From contig CAKPOO010000004.1 of NCBI GenBank assembly GCA_934169925.1, positions 62,001-126,000 on the forward strand: 64,000 nt of DNA. The letters run 5' to 3'. Shown piece after piece: positions 40,966-50,896 of the stretch (the stretch's first letter is position 1; each line of letters opens with the position of its first letter). Source of the stretch: an uncultured Clostridia bacterium (GTDB lineage: Bacteria; Bacillota; Clostridia; TANB77; CAG-465). The notes beneath the pieces are model-generated. The model saw nothing but the letters and a program-made list of their open reading frames with translations. It was not told the DNA's origin and did no database searches. A program made the position numbers and the translations under genes.

Positions 40966-42321
40966 CTAGATATTTACCACATCAATCTTATTGCTATATA
41001 TTAAAGCTACGGTTTTTCCATTATTAAATAATACAATATTTTTAGGGTACAATTTTGTATTTATTTCTTTTATTTTTATTCCCCATTTATTATATATTTT
41101 AACATTATTTTGATATACCAAGTAATTTAAATATCCCATGCTTTTTACCATCATAGGTGATGTTTCTATATTATTACTAGATATATTTTCATTTAAATAT
41201 GAACTAGTATCAAAATAGTATGAATTACTTTCCTCTTCATCTAATGCTTTATATACTACTGAATAATATGTATCTGAAATATCATAAAATAGCAACTGTG
41301 ATTTTTCAAATTCTTTTATTTTTTTAAATTCATTTGTTTGTATATTAAAAGTGTAAATTGCAGAACTAGTTATAAAATTAATTTTATTATCAATTCTTAA
41401 TACGTTAAATACAATATCATTTTCAATTGTATATATATCCTTGCTTTCTTGTGAGCTTGATGTTAAATCAAAGCTTAATATTTTTGTACCTGCGTTATAT
41501 GAAGTTGAAATTACTTTTGTAAGTATAAGTTTATTAGCATTTCCTAAAATTTGAATATTTATAATTGCATCTGAATCTAAGTAAATTTCAGATAAACAAT
41601 TTCCTTTTTTATCAAATGTAGCTATAACTTTTTTATAACCACTTGTACTATATTCAACTGCAAAATTTCCATATTCATCAATATATATATTATTTATAGT
41701 TCCTTCTATTTTTTTATTTAAAATCTCTTTTTTCTGATAGAAAAGATAAATATATCCAGATGTATTATTTGAAACTATCATATAATTATCTTCTACATAT
41801 ATATTTGGAACAAAACTTTGCTCTAGGTTATAATTCCAAGTTAATTTTCCTTTTTTGTTATATGTAAACAATTGTTGATTTGAATATACTAACAATTCAT
41901 CCATATAATTATCATATATATTATCATCATTTGTTACTATATCTAATGTAACACTTTTGCCATCTAAATTTAAATTTATTCCAAAGATTGAAGCATATTT
42001 AAAAAAGAAATAAATTAATATTATACTAATAATTAATACTAAAGTAAGAATAAACTTTGAAAGATCAAATTTTTTCTCTTCTTTTTGATTAGTATTTTGT
42101 TCTAATTCTTCTTTTAGCTCTTTTGTTGTTTTTCCAATTCTACTATTTCTTAAAACATTGCTTTTTGCTTTAGAATTATTTAACATTTCTATATTTTTAT
42201 TAGTTTTTTCTTCTTCTTTTTTTAATTCTTTTTTATATTCATCTGTGCCTTTTCTTGGAACATTTTTTTTACTATTATATTCTATATTACTATAGACTTT
42301 ACTATTCTTCTTTTTTTTCAT
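40966..42321 (-). CDS. Membrane-anchored DUF5711-like beta-propeller protein
   Basis: A 451-residue protein with a basic cytoplasmic N-terminal segment (about 1-90), one span (about 90-110) and an extracellular domain with repeated four-strand segments (for example DELLVYSNQQLFTYNKKGKL, YVEDNYMIVSNNTSGYIYLF). This is a propeller-like fold as in DUF5711. Function unknown. The start codon overlaps the rarA stop as ATGA, and cvpA follows by 9 bases. Confidence 0.75.
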   Translation of the reverse strand: MKKKKNSKVYSNIEYNSKKNVPRKGTDEYKKELKKEEEKTNKNIEMLNNSKAKSNVLRNSRIGKTTKELKEELEQNTNQKEEKKFDLSKFILTLVLIISIILIYFFFKYASIFGINLNLDGKSVTLDIVTNDDNIYDNYMDELLVYSNQQLFTYNKKGKLTWNYNLEQSFVPNIYVEDNYMIVSNNTSGYIYLFYQKKEILNKKIEGTINNIYIDEYGNFAVEYSTSGYKKVIATFDKKGNCLSEIYLDSDAIINIQILGNANKLILTKVISTSYNAGTKILSFDLTSSSQESKDIYTIENDIVFNVLRIDNKINFITSSAIYTFNIQTNEFKKIKEFEKSQLLFYDISDTYYSVVYKALDEEESNSYYFDTSSYLNENISSNNIETSPMMVKSMGYLNYLVYQNNVKIYNKWGIKIKEINTKLYPKNIVLFNNGKTVALIYSNKIDVVNI

Positions 42322-43571
42322 ATATTTTCACCTAAGTTTTTCTCCCAATCTTTAGGAATAAAATATTTTTTATCTTTTAAAGCATCAGGCAAATATTGTT
42401 GTTCTACAAACCCATTTTCATAGTTATGTGGATATTTATAATCTACACCATATCCAAACTTTTCCATTCCTGAAATTTCAGCATTTCTTAAATGCATAGG
42501 AACAGTTCCAATATCAATATTTTTTACATCTTCTATTGCTGCATTAATTCCCATATATGATGTATTTGATTTTTTACTTAAAGCAACTGTAAGTGCAGCT
42601 TGAGCAAGTATAATTCTGCTTTCTGGCATTCCAATTTGACTTACAGCATACATTGCATTAGTTGCAACCAAAAGTGCATTGTTATTTGCAAGCCCTACAT
42701 CTTCTGATGCTTGTATTACAATTCTTCTAGCAATAAACATTGGATCTTCTCCACCTTCAATTAATCTTGCTAAATAATGCAAAGTGGCATCTGGATCTGA
42801 ACCTCTCATTGATTTTATAAATGCTGATATTATATCATAATGAGAGTCATCACTTTTATCATAAATTACCTTCTTTTGTGTAATACAATTTTTAACCACG
42901 TCTTTAGTTATAACAATTTTTCCATCTTCATTCATATCTGTTGTTAAAACTGCAAGTTCTAAAGAATTTAATGCTGTTCTTACATCTCCTCCTGAAAATT
43001 TTGCAAAAACTTTTAAAACATCATCTGTAATTTCAATATTATAATTTCCAAGACCATTTTCTTTATCATCAATACATTTCTTTAATATTTTAAATACATC
43101 TTCATCTTTTAACTCATTAAACTTAAAGATTGTAGATCTTGACAATAATGCTTTATTAATTGAAAAAAATGGATTCTCAGTTGTAGCACCTATAAGTATA
43201 ACTGTACCTTTTTCAACATGTGGTAATAATGCATCCTGTTGTAATTTGTTAAATCTATGTATTTCATCAATAAATAAAATTACTTTACCTGTTGGATTAT
43301 CAAATATATTTTGAGCTTTTTCAACAACTGCTTTTATATCTGATACTCCAGCTGTAGTCGCATTTAAAATTACAAATTTATTTTTTGTTGTTTTTGCAAT
43401 AATTCTTGCAAGAGAAGTTTTACCACAACCAGGTGGACCCCAAAAGATTGCTGATGTTAATTTGTCTGCTTTTATAAGTCTATATAATAATTTATCTTTT
43501 CCTACTATATCTTCTTGACCATAAAAATCATCTAATGATTTTGGTCTTACTCTATATGCTAATGGTTCCAT
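42318..43571 (-). CDS. rarA: Replication-associated recombination protein A (RarA/MgsA)
   Basis: A 417-residue AAA+ ATPase that acts at stalled replication forks. Walker A GPPGCGKTS, Walker B ILFIDEIHRF, sensor-1 GATTENPFF and the C-terminal MgsA domain (HYLARLIEGGEDPMFIARR) are all intact. TGA stop overlaps the next start. Length matches the family. Confidence 0.95.
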   Translation of the reverse strand: MEPLAYRVRPKSLDDFYGQEDIVGKDKLLYRLIKADKLTSAIFWGPPGCGKTSLARIIAKTTKNKFVILNATTAGVSDIKAVVEKAQNIFDNPTGKVILFIDEIHRFNKLQQDALLPHVEKGTVILIGATTENPFFSINKALLSRSTIFKFNELKDEDVFKILKKCIDDKENGLGNYNIEITDDVLKVFAKFSGGDVRTALNSLELAVLTTDMNEDGKIVITKDVVKNCITQKKVIYDKSDDSHYDIISAFIKSMRGSDPDATLHYLARLIEGGEDPMFIARRIVIQASEDVGLANNNALLVATNAMYAVSQIGMPESRIILAQAALTVALSKKSNTSYMGINAAIEDVKNIDIGTVPMHLRNAEISGMEKFGYGVDYKYPHNYENGFVEQQYLPDALKDKKYFIPKDWEKNLGENI

Positions 43572-43637
43572 ATCTACCTCTATAAAATATAATAATTCAA
43601 AAATATTATACTATACTTTATATCTTCTTTCAAGAAT

Positions 43638-43676
43638 TGAAAAAAAATATGAGAAAATGTTTCATTTCTCATATTT
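43638..43676 (-). terminator. Terminator of the coupling protein gene
   Basis: On minus, AATATGAGAAA pairs with TTTCTCATATT, followed by T8. Confidence 0.75.
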
Positions 43677-43696
43677 TAATTATTAATTTATTTTAC

Positions 43697-45719
43697 CTAA
43701 TCATTATCATCAGAACCAAAAAGTTCATCAAATTTTTTCTCTAATTCTTTTTGTAAATCAAAGCTATCTTCTTTTGGTTTTCTAACAACTTTAGGTTCAG
43801 TTTCAATTTTAGCAAAAGTTGCCTGCTGCTCAGTGCTTTTTTTATCTGTAAGAGATTCATCAACAAATAAATCATCAAGTGTAGAATCAATAGCTGGATC
43901 AGGTTTTGAGACTCTTTGTTGTAAAATAGCTTTTGCTTTTTCTTCTCTTTTCTTTAAATGTTCTCTTACATCCATTATTTTTATTTCAACATTTTCAGTT
44001 TTTGGCATTTGAGTAATATCTTTAATTTCATATTGTTTTGCAACATTTCTCATAGGATGATATTTAAAATACCAAGCTTTTTTTGCTTTAATTGGTTTTA
44101 GTGTTCTAACAATTATTATTTCTTCATTTGGATCAAGTCTTTTTAATTCATCAATTGTCATTAAGTCTCTACCTTGTTTTTGTTCACTTATATTTACCCC
44201 TTGTTTTTCTTTTTCTTTTTTGTCTTTACTTACTGATTTACTTTTATATTTAATAGTTTTTTGACCAAGAGATTTATTAAAATATTCACAAGTTTTTATT
44301 GACTGACTTCCTAAGAAAAGTTGTGTATCACAGTTACCAATTATTGTTTCATATTGCTCTTTATATAAAGATTCAAGTTGATCTAAAGCTTGAACAACTA
44401 TAGAAATACTAATTCCCATACTTCTAGTTACACTCAATTTTTTATGGAAGTCTGGAATTTGTCCAATATTTGCAAATTCATCAAGTAAGAAATATACTTG
44501 TTGATTTAAACGTCCACCATTATGATCAGCTTGTAAAAATAGTTTCTGAAGCATTTGGCTAAAAAACATTGTAGAAACAAAATCATATGTACTATCAGAT
44601 GTTGATGTTATAACAAATATAGCTAATTTTTTTCTACCTAGATCATCAAAATTAAAACTATTTGATGTTGTAATTCTTTGCATTGCTGGAGTATCAAAAG
44701 TACTAATCTTAGAAATTGTTGAAATAACAATACTTTGCATTGTTTTATCAGCAGATGTACTAAAGTTTTCATATTCTTTTCTACCTGGATGTTCTGGTTT
44801 TAATTCTTCCAAGAATAGTTTTTTAAATATTCTATCATCAGCACCACCTGCTCTTATTATATTTAAACAACTTGATATATTTTGTTCTTCTTCCGGTAAA
44901 ACTGATATAACATAATATATACAAGCTTTAAGTAACATTTTTGCCGTATCATCCCAGAAAGGATCACTACTTCCAACAGAGCCTTTTTTTGCACCTTGCA
45001 CAATTGTTTCTGCAAGTACATCAACACTTTGGTGATCAATTAAATGTGATAATGGATTATATCTATCACTATATTCTGGATTAACTAAATTAAAAGCTTT
45101 TACTTCATATCCATTTGCCTTTAAGAATCCTGATGTTTCTCTATATAACTCACCTTTTGGATCTGTTATTACATAAGAACCAAGCATTTGTAAAATATTT
45201 GGTTTTATAAAACATGCAGATTTACCAGCACCAGATCCGTCCTACGACTAATATGTTTTTATTAATCAAAACTTTTTTTAAGTCTGTTCCTAAATAATGA
45301 TCTTTACTTAGTATAAATCCTCTTTTTCTATTTAAGATTTCTCTGCCATCACTTGTTTTATTAAATTCTTCACCATTTTTAGCCCAATCACTTGACCCAT
45401 TTTCTATATTATCATATTCACCATTACTACTATTTTTAATTTTCCAAGCTATAAATAACACTAACATTATTACAAAAGTATAACCAGTTATATTTAAGAA
45501 ACTAGAAAAATTTTCAAAAATACCAGCAAAGAATTTAAAACTTGTTAATGTTGGCATAAAATTATTTGTAACTACAGATATAGTATCAATAGTTGTTGCT
45601 CCATCACTTACTAATGTTAAACAGTGATTTATTGTTCCACCTATTATTACATCAATTAGTACAAACATGATTAAAAAAGGCATAGCCTCTTGCTTTAATT
45701 TGTTTAATTTACTACTCAT
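43697..45719 (-). pseudogene. VirD4/TraG-type coupling protein broken by a 1-base frameshift
   Basis: Two consecutive frames form one coupling protein of about 674 residues. The first (45222-45719) encodes two or three spans and a conserved segment (GSSDWAKNGEEF) and ends in the middle of the P-loop as VVGRIWCW. One extra base (plus position 45239, a G) separates it from GGSGAGKSACF in the next frame, which continues to 43697 with DPKGELYRE and FLLDEFANIGQ. The family moves DNA or protein substrates to type IV secretion channels. No relaxase or mating-pair genes lie next to it. The shift could be real decay or an assembly error. ATG 45719 follows GAGG. Confidence 0.85.
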
Positions 45720-45729
45720 ATCAAACCTC

Positions 45730-45772
45730 AAAAAAATAAAAAGTCTATATTTAAAATTAAAATACAGACTTT
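45730..45772 (-). terminator. Hairpin before the coupling protein gene
   Basis: On minus, AAAGTCTGTATTT pairs with AAATATAGACTTT, followed by a T-rich run reaching the ribosome site of the coupling gene. It can be a terminator or attenuator of the short upstream transcript. Confidence 0.65.
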
Positions 45773-45782
45773 ACTAAAACTG

Positions 45783-45932
45783 TTATTCTTTAACTGGAGA
45801 TACTATTTGTGGACCAGTAATTTGTGGGATATCCATTTCTCCTACTTGAATTAATTTTGGTGAAATAACTTCTAATCCTTTAAAAAATTCATCACCTTTC
45901 ATTACAACAGCTTTTGCATATACTTTACTCAT
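45783..45932 (-). CDS. Small hypothetical protein (49 aa) upstream of the coupling protein
   Basis: A 49-codon frame from ATG 45932 behind TTAGGAGG to TAA 45783. The product begins MSKVYAKAVVMKGDEFFKGL, is soluble and has a proline- and isoleucine-rich second half (SPKLIQVGEMDIPQITGPQI). The strong ribosome site and good codons support a real gene. It lies between the 173-residue gene and the coupling protein; a hairpin follows. Family unknown. Confidence 0.65.
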   Translation of the reverse strand: MSKVYAKAVVMKGDEFFKGLEVISPKLIQVGEMDIPQITGPQIVSPVKE

Positions 45933-46021
45933 ATTAAAATCCTCCTAATTCAACATTTGTTTCTACATATAAACTACATTTATTACTACATATTTTTGAT
46001 TTATTTTAATTTTAACCTATT

Positions 46022-46543
46022 TTAATTATCATATTTTAATTCCAAAACAATATATGGCTTGTGTGGAAGTAATTTACATTTACCTTTTACTTCTCCTGTA
46101 TTGGGATCTGTATATAAAATTGGCCTTACTTCTTCTCCAGTTTGTGTATCAATAATTGAAAAATGTCTTTTCATATCTGGAGTGTACTCTACTTCTTTAT
46201 ACTCAACACCTTCTTGATTATATATTGAGCCATATGAAAGTGGAATATTAGATTCTGTTGCTTTAAATCCATCACTTGATAGTTCACCTGTGCTTAAAAT
46301 TGCTTTATTATTAGCAAGTGTTAATAATACGATCAACTGAGGATCATCATTTAATTTTATAACATTAAATGTCTTTTTAATTCTACCATCTACTTCTGTA
46401 TCTATACATTCTATCTTTTGTAATGTAAGTAAAGGTTTGTTTCCAATCAAATCCTCTTCATTCTTTTCAACAACAAAAGCAATAGTAGTCATCCCAGGCA
46501 TATCTATAAGTTCAAATTTATTCATTTGTATCAAAGGTTCCAT
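46022..46543 (-). CDS. Hypothetical protein (173 aa) near coupling protein
   Basis: A 173-residue soluble protein, mostly beta-type sequence with acidic residues. It begins MEPLIQMNKFELIDMPGMTT and ends in a lysine-containing segment LLPHKPYIVLELKYDN. No family is recognised and no catalytic motif stands out. AGAGGTAG precedes the ATG. It precedes the 49-residue gene and coupling protein on the same strand, suggesting a joint role. Confidence 0.6.
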   Translation of the reverse strand: MEPLIQMNKFELIDMPGMTTIAFVVEKNEEDLIGNKPLLTLQKIECIDTEVDGRIKKTFNVIKLNDDPQLIVLLTLANNKAILSTGELSSDGFKATESNIPLSYGSIYNQEGVEYKEVEYTPDMKRHFSIIDTQTGEEVRPILYTDPNTGEVKGKCKLLPHKPYIVLELKYDN

Positions 46544-46642
46544 ATTTCTACCTCTTTCTAGTTAAAACCCTACTATAATTATACTATATATAATTTTTTA
46601 TTGCAATATATTTTTTCAAAAAAATATAATTTTTATGTAAAT

Positions 46643-48250
46643 TTATTTTCCTGTACCTATTTTTATAACTTGTTCTTGAGGACTATATACATCATATGTT
46701 AAAGGTTCTTTAGAAACTTGTATTCCATTTAAACTTTTTATTACATAACTTTGAGATGTGTATCCATTCATACCATAAGTTATAATTTCTTGTTCTCCCT
46801 CTTTTAAAGTATCATCATATATATATTTAGTACTAAAAGGTGTTTGCGATAAGTATTCACCAACCACTTCAATATCATATTCAACTTCTTCATATATCCC
46901 ATATACGCTCATATTTATAACGCCATTATTACAACTAGTTACTAGTTTAATAGGATAATTTCTAGTATTTTGAAATTTAAAATCTAGATTTGGTGCATAT
47001 ACTGTTGCATCTGCACTTGGTGGTACATAGTAAACACCCATACCATGCTGATGCCTTTCTATAATTTTTAAATTAGCTTTTAAAACTAAATTGTATAAGG
47101 TTGAAACAGATTGACAAATTCCTCCACCAACTTCTAGTGCTGTTGTATTTCCAACATAAATTTTCCCATCAATATATCCTGCAGCATAAGACACTTCACC
47201 TATTGCATCATTAAAAGAGAAAATTTCACCAGGCATAATTATTTTTTCATTTAAACTTTCTACAGCTTTAGCCATATTTGTTTTCTTGTAATCTACTGAA
47301 GCATCAAAATATGTTGTATATGATGCAAGTAAATTTCTAAAAATTTTGGTATTTAAATCAAGTATTTTAACACTTGGTTCAACTACATTTAATTTATATT
47401 CTAATCTATCTGCATTTTTATTTTCTTCTTTATTTAGAAAATCACTTAAATCATTTTCATCAAAATCATAACCAGTTTGTTCTTTAATTATTTTTATTGG
47501 ACTTGCACTTTCATCTACAAAAGCATTTACTGGTTCTTTTTTTACTTTTTTAGCAATTTCAGAAACATTTATACTATTTGATTCTCTTATCTTTATATTT
47601 AAAGTTATATCCTTTGAGATTTCTGAATTTACATACTGAGATTTAAAGTTTGACAAAACTTTTCTTATTTCATCATCATTATTAATATAATTGCCAGATT
47701 TGCCTTTTAGGATAATTAAAGTATCACCTTCTACAAAAAAAGTATCATCTTCAACTTTATCTTTTAGCAATAAATCAATATTTACAAATATTTCTTTTAA
47801 TTTTTCATTATCATATTCAAAACATGGTTCAAATTCAACTTTATTAAAATAAGCCTTTAATATGTCATAGGTATTTTTTAAATCATTATTACTTCTACCA
47901 AATTCAAATATACTATCTAACGTTTTTTCAACATCAATTTTATATCCAAAAGACTGTGCTGTTAATTCATATATTTTTTCTTCATTTTGATATAAATTTA
48001 TTTTATAATTTTTACTATTTAAATCATTTAAAAAATTTTCTACTTGACTATATGATTGATTAGATATATCCACACCAAGCAAATATACATTTTTAAACGT
48101 ATTTTCATTTTTTTTATTAATCAATACAAAACTTGTAAAAGCAATAAAAATAGCAATAACTAATGTACACATTATTATAATAAAAATGTGTGCATTAGTT
48201 ATTTTCTTTTCTTCTTGCATATCTACTACTTTTTTTTTATCAACTTTCAT
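46643..48250 (-). CDS. VanW family protein with repeat domains
   Basis: A 535-residue protein anchored by one N-terminal span (about 20-42). Repeated extracellular segments (about 55-290) resemble the peptidoglycan-binding YoaR type. A VanW domain follows (about 320-460), including PGEIFSFNDAIGEVSYAAGY and EVGGGICQSVSTLYN. A G5-like segment ends the protein. VanW proteins occur in glycopeptide gene clusters and in many ordinary genomes; their reaction is unknown. No other van gene except the distant vanY-like gene is present. Strong GGAGG site. Confidence 0.85.
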   Translation of the reverse strand: MKVDKKKVVDMQEEKKITNAHIFIIIMCTLVIAIFIAFTSFVLINKKNENTFKNVYLLGVDISNQSYSQVENFLNDLNSKNYKINLYQNEEKIYELTAQSFGYKIDVEKTLDSIFEFGRSNNDLKNTYDILKAYFNKVEFEPCFEYDNEKLKEIFVNIDLLLKDKVEDDTFFVEGDTLIILKGKSGNYINNDDEIRKVLSNFKSQYVNSEISKDITLNIKIRESNSINVSEIAKKVKKEPVNAFVDESASPIKIIKEQTGYDFDENDLSDFLNKEENKNADRLEYKLNVVEPSVKILDLNTKIFRNLLASYTTYFDASVDYKKTNMAKAVESLNEKIIMPGEIFSFNDAIGEVSYAAGYIDGKIYVGNTTALEVGGGICQSVSTLYNLVLKANLKIIERHQHGMGVYYVPPSADATVYAPNLDFKFQNTRNYPIKLVTSCNNGVINMSVYGIYEEVEYDIEVVGEYLSQTPFSTKYIYDDTLKEGEQEIITYGMNGYTSQSYVIKSLNGIQVSKEPLTYDVYSPQEQVIKIGTGK

Positions 48251-48269
48251 AATTCCTCCAAGAAAAATA

Positions 48270-48965
48270 CTAAGCCTCTCTTATTAATACTAAAGGTGTT
48301 AGAGTTTTATCTTGACCTGCAGGATTATCTTTTATCATTTTTCTTAATTCATCTTCTGTATTTGTTATAGCATCTGATTTTCCTAATATTTCTGCATTAA
48401 AATCATTAGCATCAACAATCATTGCTTTAATTCCTAGTTTTTCATAAATTTCATTACATACACCAGTTGAATTTTCAGGTATTCTTATTCCAAATTCTGA
48501 ATAATCTTCAAAAACATGACCATAAAATCCATCAAGTCCACTAATTTCTGGTCCAACTATTTTGTAAAAAATTCCTTTTTTTCCAAATAATTTTCCAAAA
48601 CCACCAGCAATAGCTGCATATATAACTTTAAATCTTCCACATAAATCTATTGCAAATTGCATTTTATAAGGATTATCAACACCAACCCCTGCATCACTAC
48701 GCATTGCAAATTTAGATAAAAATTTAGCTAATCCAGATAATTTCATATCTTTTTTATATACTACTCTTTTTTGACATAAACTAATTATCTTTTCACTTAT
48801 TGAAAGAATGTCTCCTTCTTCATATATAGGTTTTACATATTTATCAATAATATCTATATAACTTTCTCCAAGAGTTATATAGTGAGTTTGAATAGCATTT
48901 CTCTTATATTTTTTACCATCAACATCAATTATAACTTCTTTTCCATCTAACGCTTTAAATTCCAT
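48270..48965 (-). CDS. CofE-like (F420 gamma-glutamyl ligase) family protein
   Basis: A 231-residue protein related to the F420-0:gamma-glutamyl ligase fold. Seen segments are ITLGESYIDIIDKYV, EGDILSISEKIISLC (near the start), SDAGVGVDNPYKMQFAIDLC and DLDG-type ISGLDGFYGHVFED. Family members in Firmicutes that lack F420 must act on something else, perhaps another glutamyl or amide ligation. ATG 48965 behind AAGGTGG is preferred over the upstream extension of 19 residues. It precedes the vanW gene. Confidence 0.7.
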   Translation of the reverse strand: MEFKALDGKEVIIDVDGKKYKRNAIQTHYITLGESYIDIIDKYVKPIYEEGDILSISEKIISLCQKRVVYKKDMKLSGLAKFLSKFAMRSDAGVGVDNPYKMQFAIDLCGRFKVIYAAIAGGFGKLFGKKGIFYKIVGPEISGLDGFYGHVFEDYSEFGIRIPENSTGVCNEIYEKLGIKAMIVDANDFNAEILGKSDAITNTEDELRKMIKDNPAGQDKTLTPLVLIREA

Positions 48966-49020
48966 AAAAACCACCTTATCTTTCGTTAAAAAAAGTATAG
49001 TACAAAAAAATAAAAAAGTC

Positions 49021-49063
49021 AATAAAAAATGTAGCTGTTTAAAATAATAAACAGCTACATTTT
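49021..49063 (-). terminator. Terminator of the ClpX-like gene
   Basis: On minus, AAAATGTAGCTGTTT pairs with AAACAGCTACATTTT around an 8-base loop, followed by T-rich sequence. Confidence 0.8.
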
Positions 49064-49064
49064 G

Positions 49065-50377
49065 TCACTTTAAAATAAAATCTTTTGGATCATTTACAAT
49101 ATTGTCGCCAAGTATACATTCTGAATATTTACAAGCATATTCATCAAGAACCTCTTCTAAAGCTAAAAATAGAACTTTTTCAACTACATTTTTGATAGCT
49201 CTTAAGCCTTCATTTTTTGAAAATGCTAATTTAGAAATCTCATCAACAAATTTTTCATTATAAACAAGCTTAGTACCTTTATCGCAAAATGCTTTTTCAT
49301 AAGCTTTTAATGTAGAAATTGTTGAATTTAATATTACATCTTTATATACCTCTAAACCAGACTTTTTGTATTCTACAATAAAAGAACATCTACCAACAAG
49401 TTGCCTTGAAAATCCATAATCAATTATATCTTGAGGTAAAAATGTCTTTTCTGTTTCAGCAACTTTAGGGGATTTTCCACTAAATCCAATAGGTACTTTT
49501 TTACCTACACCAAGTCTTTCATCACGTATTTCATATAATGATTTGGTAGAATCAAGTTCTTCAAAGGCACCTGCAAAAACAAAGGTTATACCACTAGTAT
49601 CTAAATATCCTAAAATAGTGTTATACTCTCCTCTAATTGGTACTTCAGTTCCACTTACATATCCAAGTAAAGTATTTACTACCGATTCGCCACCTACATC
49701 TTTTTGATGATCATTTACATGTCTTAGCTTATCAAACTCATCAATAAGAATTATGCTTCTTTTTGCACGTTCTAAATCTCCATTACATTTTTTATATAAA
49801 TCAAAAAACATAGTGTCTGGATCTCTACCATCATAACCTGCAGCTGAAAAATCTGGTGCATTTTCACAAAGGAATGGAACATCTAAAACTTTTGCTATTT
49901 GTTTCATTGTTTCTGTCTTTCCTTCTCCGGATGGAGCTATAAGCAAAAAAGTATTTTTTAACTCATTTACATTTAACTGTAAATTACGATAAATACCTCT
50001 AAAAATAAGAGAGATCTCTTTATCATGACCCTTTAAAGCTTTAAGTACCTTATCCAAAGAATCTTTTTTATCAGGTAAACAATAAGTAATACCATCCTCA
50101 TTTTTTGCTACAGGGATACGATGCTTAGTAGGATTTATTTGATTAAAATCATCAAAATCATACGACCCTTCATTCATGCAATCCATCATGTTTATAGCTT
50201 CTTCTACTGCATAAGCACAAAGTAAGCATATATTTGCATCATTTATACTAATAGATACTCCACAAGATTGTCCATCTCTTACTATAGGCCGTTTACATAT
50301 AGCACATGTTTCAACTTTTTTTTTTTTTTACTTTCTAAATTACTTAACTCATAATTTTTTGTATTTTTATCTTCCAT
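49065..50377 (-). CDS. ClpX-like AAA+ ATPase, frame broken at an A14 run
   Basis: The ATPase part (49065-50189) has Walker A APSGEGKT, Walker B IILIDEFDKL and ClpX-type C-terminal segments (FSRQLVGRCSFIVEY, NEGLRAIKNVVEKVLF). Upstream, the same frame encodes a four-cysteine zinc domain (TCAICKRPIV, ANICLLCAYAVEEAI) like that of ClpX. The start ATG 50377, behind GGAGG, lies one frame off: codons 1-16 lead into 14 A residues (50316-50329), and a run of 15 or 12 would join the two. Intact length would be about 437 residues. It is a ClpX paralog, not the standard clpX, with a changed P-loop. Slippage, decay or sequencing error are all possible. Confidence 0.75.
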
Positions 50378-50463
50378 ATTATATCCTCCATTTATTAAAA
50401 TTTCAGTTACTAGTGCAATTTAAAATTACATAATCATTATATATTTGTTTTTTCATTTTGTCA

Positions 50464-50498
50464 AGAAAAAAATAACGACCTAATAAAATTAGATCGTT
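50464..50498 (-). terminator. Terminator of rnpB
   Basis: On minus, AACGATCTAAT pairs with ATTAGGTCGTT around TTT, followed by ATTTTTTT. Confidence 0.85.
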
Positions 50499-50499
50499 A

Positions 50500-50831
50500 G
50501 CATCTCGTAAGCCGGATTCTGTTTTAAATATAGTCATTTATCTAGAGTATATATTGCTATATACTTCAAGCCGCCAACCACGAAAGACGACGGGCCGTCT
50601 TAACCTTTCTCTTCTGGCGTTGCACCAAGTGGGGTTTACACCACAGCTATGTCTCCATAGTTGTTCGTAAGCTCTTACCTTACGTTTTCACCCTTACTTA
50701 TAATAAATTATAAGCGGTTATTTTCTGTTGCACTTTCCTTAGGATCACTCCCACTAGACGTTATCTAGCACTACTGCCCTACGGTGTCCGGACTTTCCTC
50801 TTGAGAAAACCCAAGCGACTATTTGAAATAC
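50500..50831 (-). ncRNA. rnpB: RNase P RNA, type A
   Basis: The catalytic RNA of ribonuclease P. On minus, conserved elements include GAGGAAAGTCCGGAC, GTAGGGCAGTAGTGC, AGTGCAACAGA and the 3' AATCCGGCTTACGAG. The 5' end GTATTTC pairs with GAGATGC at the 3' end to form P1, setting both borders. The class A layout is the usual form in Clostridia, whereas Bacillus has class B. Its promoter and terminator fit these ends exactly. Confidence 0.95.
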
Positions 50832-50838
50832 ATATTTA

Positions 50839-50867
50839 ATTATACCATTTTTTTTCATAATTGTAAA
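50839..50867 (-). promoter_or_regulatory. Promoter of rnpB
   Basis: On minus, TTTACA (50862-50867), a 17-base spacer and TATAAT (50839-50844), seven bases before the predicted RNA 5' end. Confidence 0.75.
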
Positions 50868-50869
50868 TA

Positions 50870-50892
50870 AAAAAAGAACACACATGTGTCCT
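50870..50892 (-). terminator. Terminator of gyrA
   Basis: On minus, GGACAC/GTGTTC hairpin with T7 following, directly after the gyrA stop. Confidence 0.7.
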
Positions 50893-50896
50893 TTTT

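Noticed and set aside
43697..45932. Integrative conjugative element
   Set aside because: A coupling protein and small genes are present but no integrase, relaxase, mating-pair genes or attachment sites; rarA and a vanW gene flank it.
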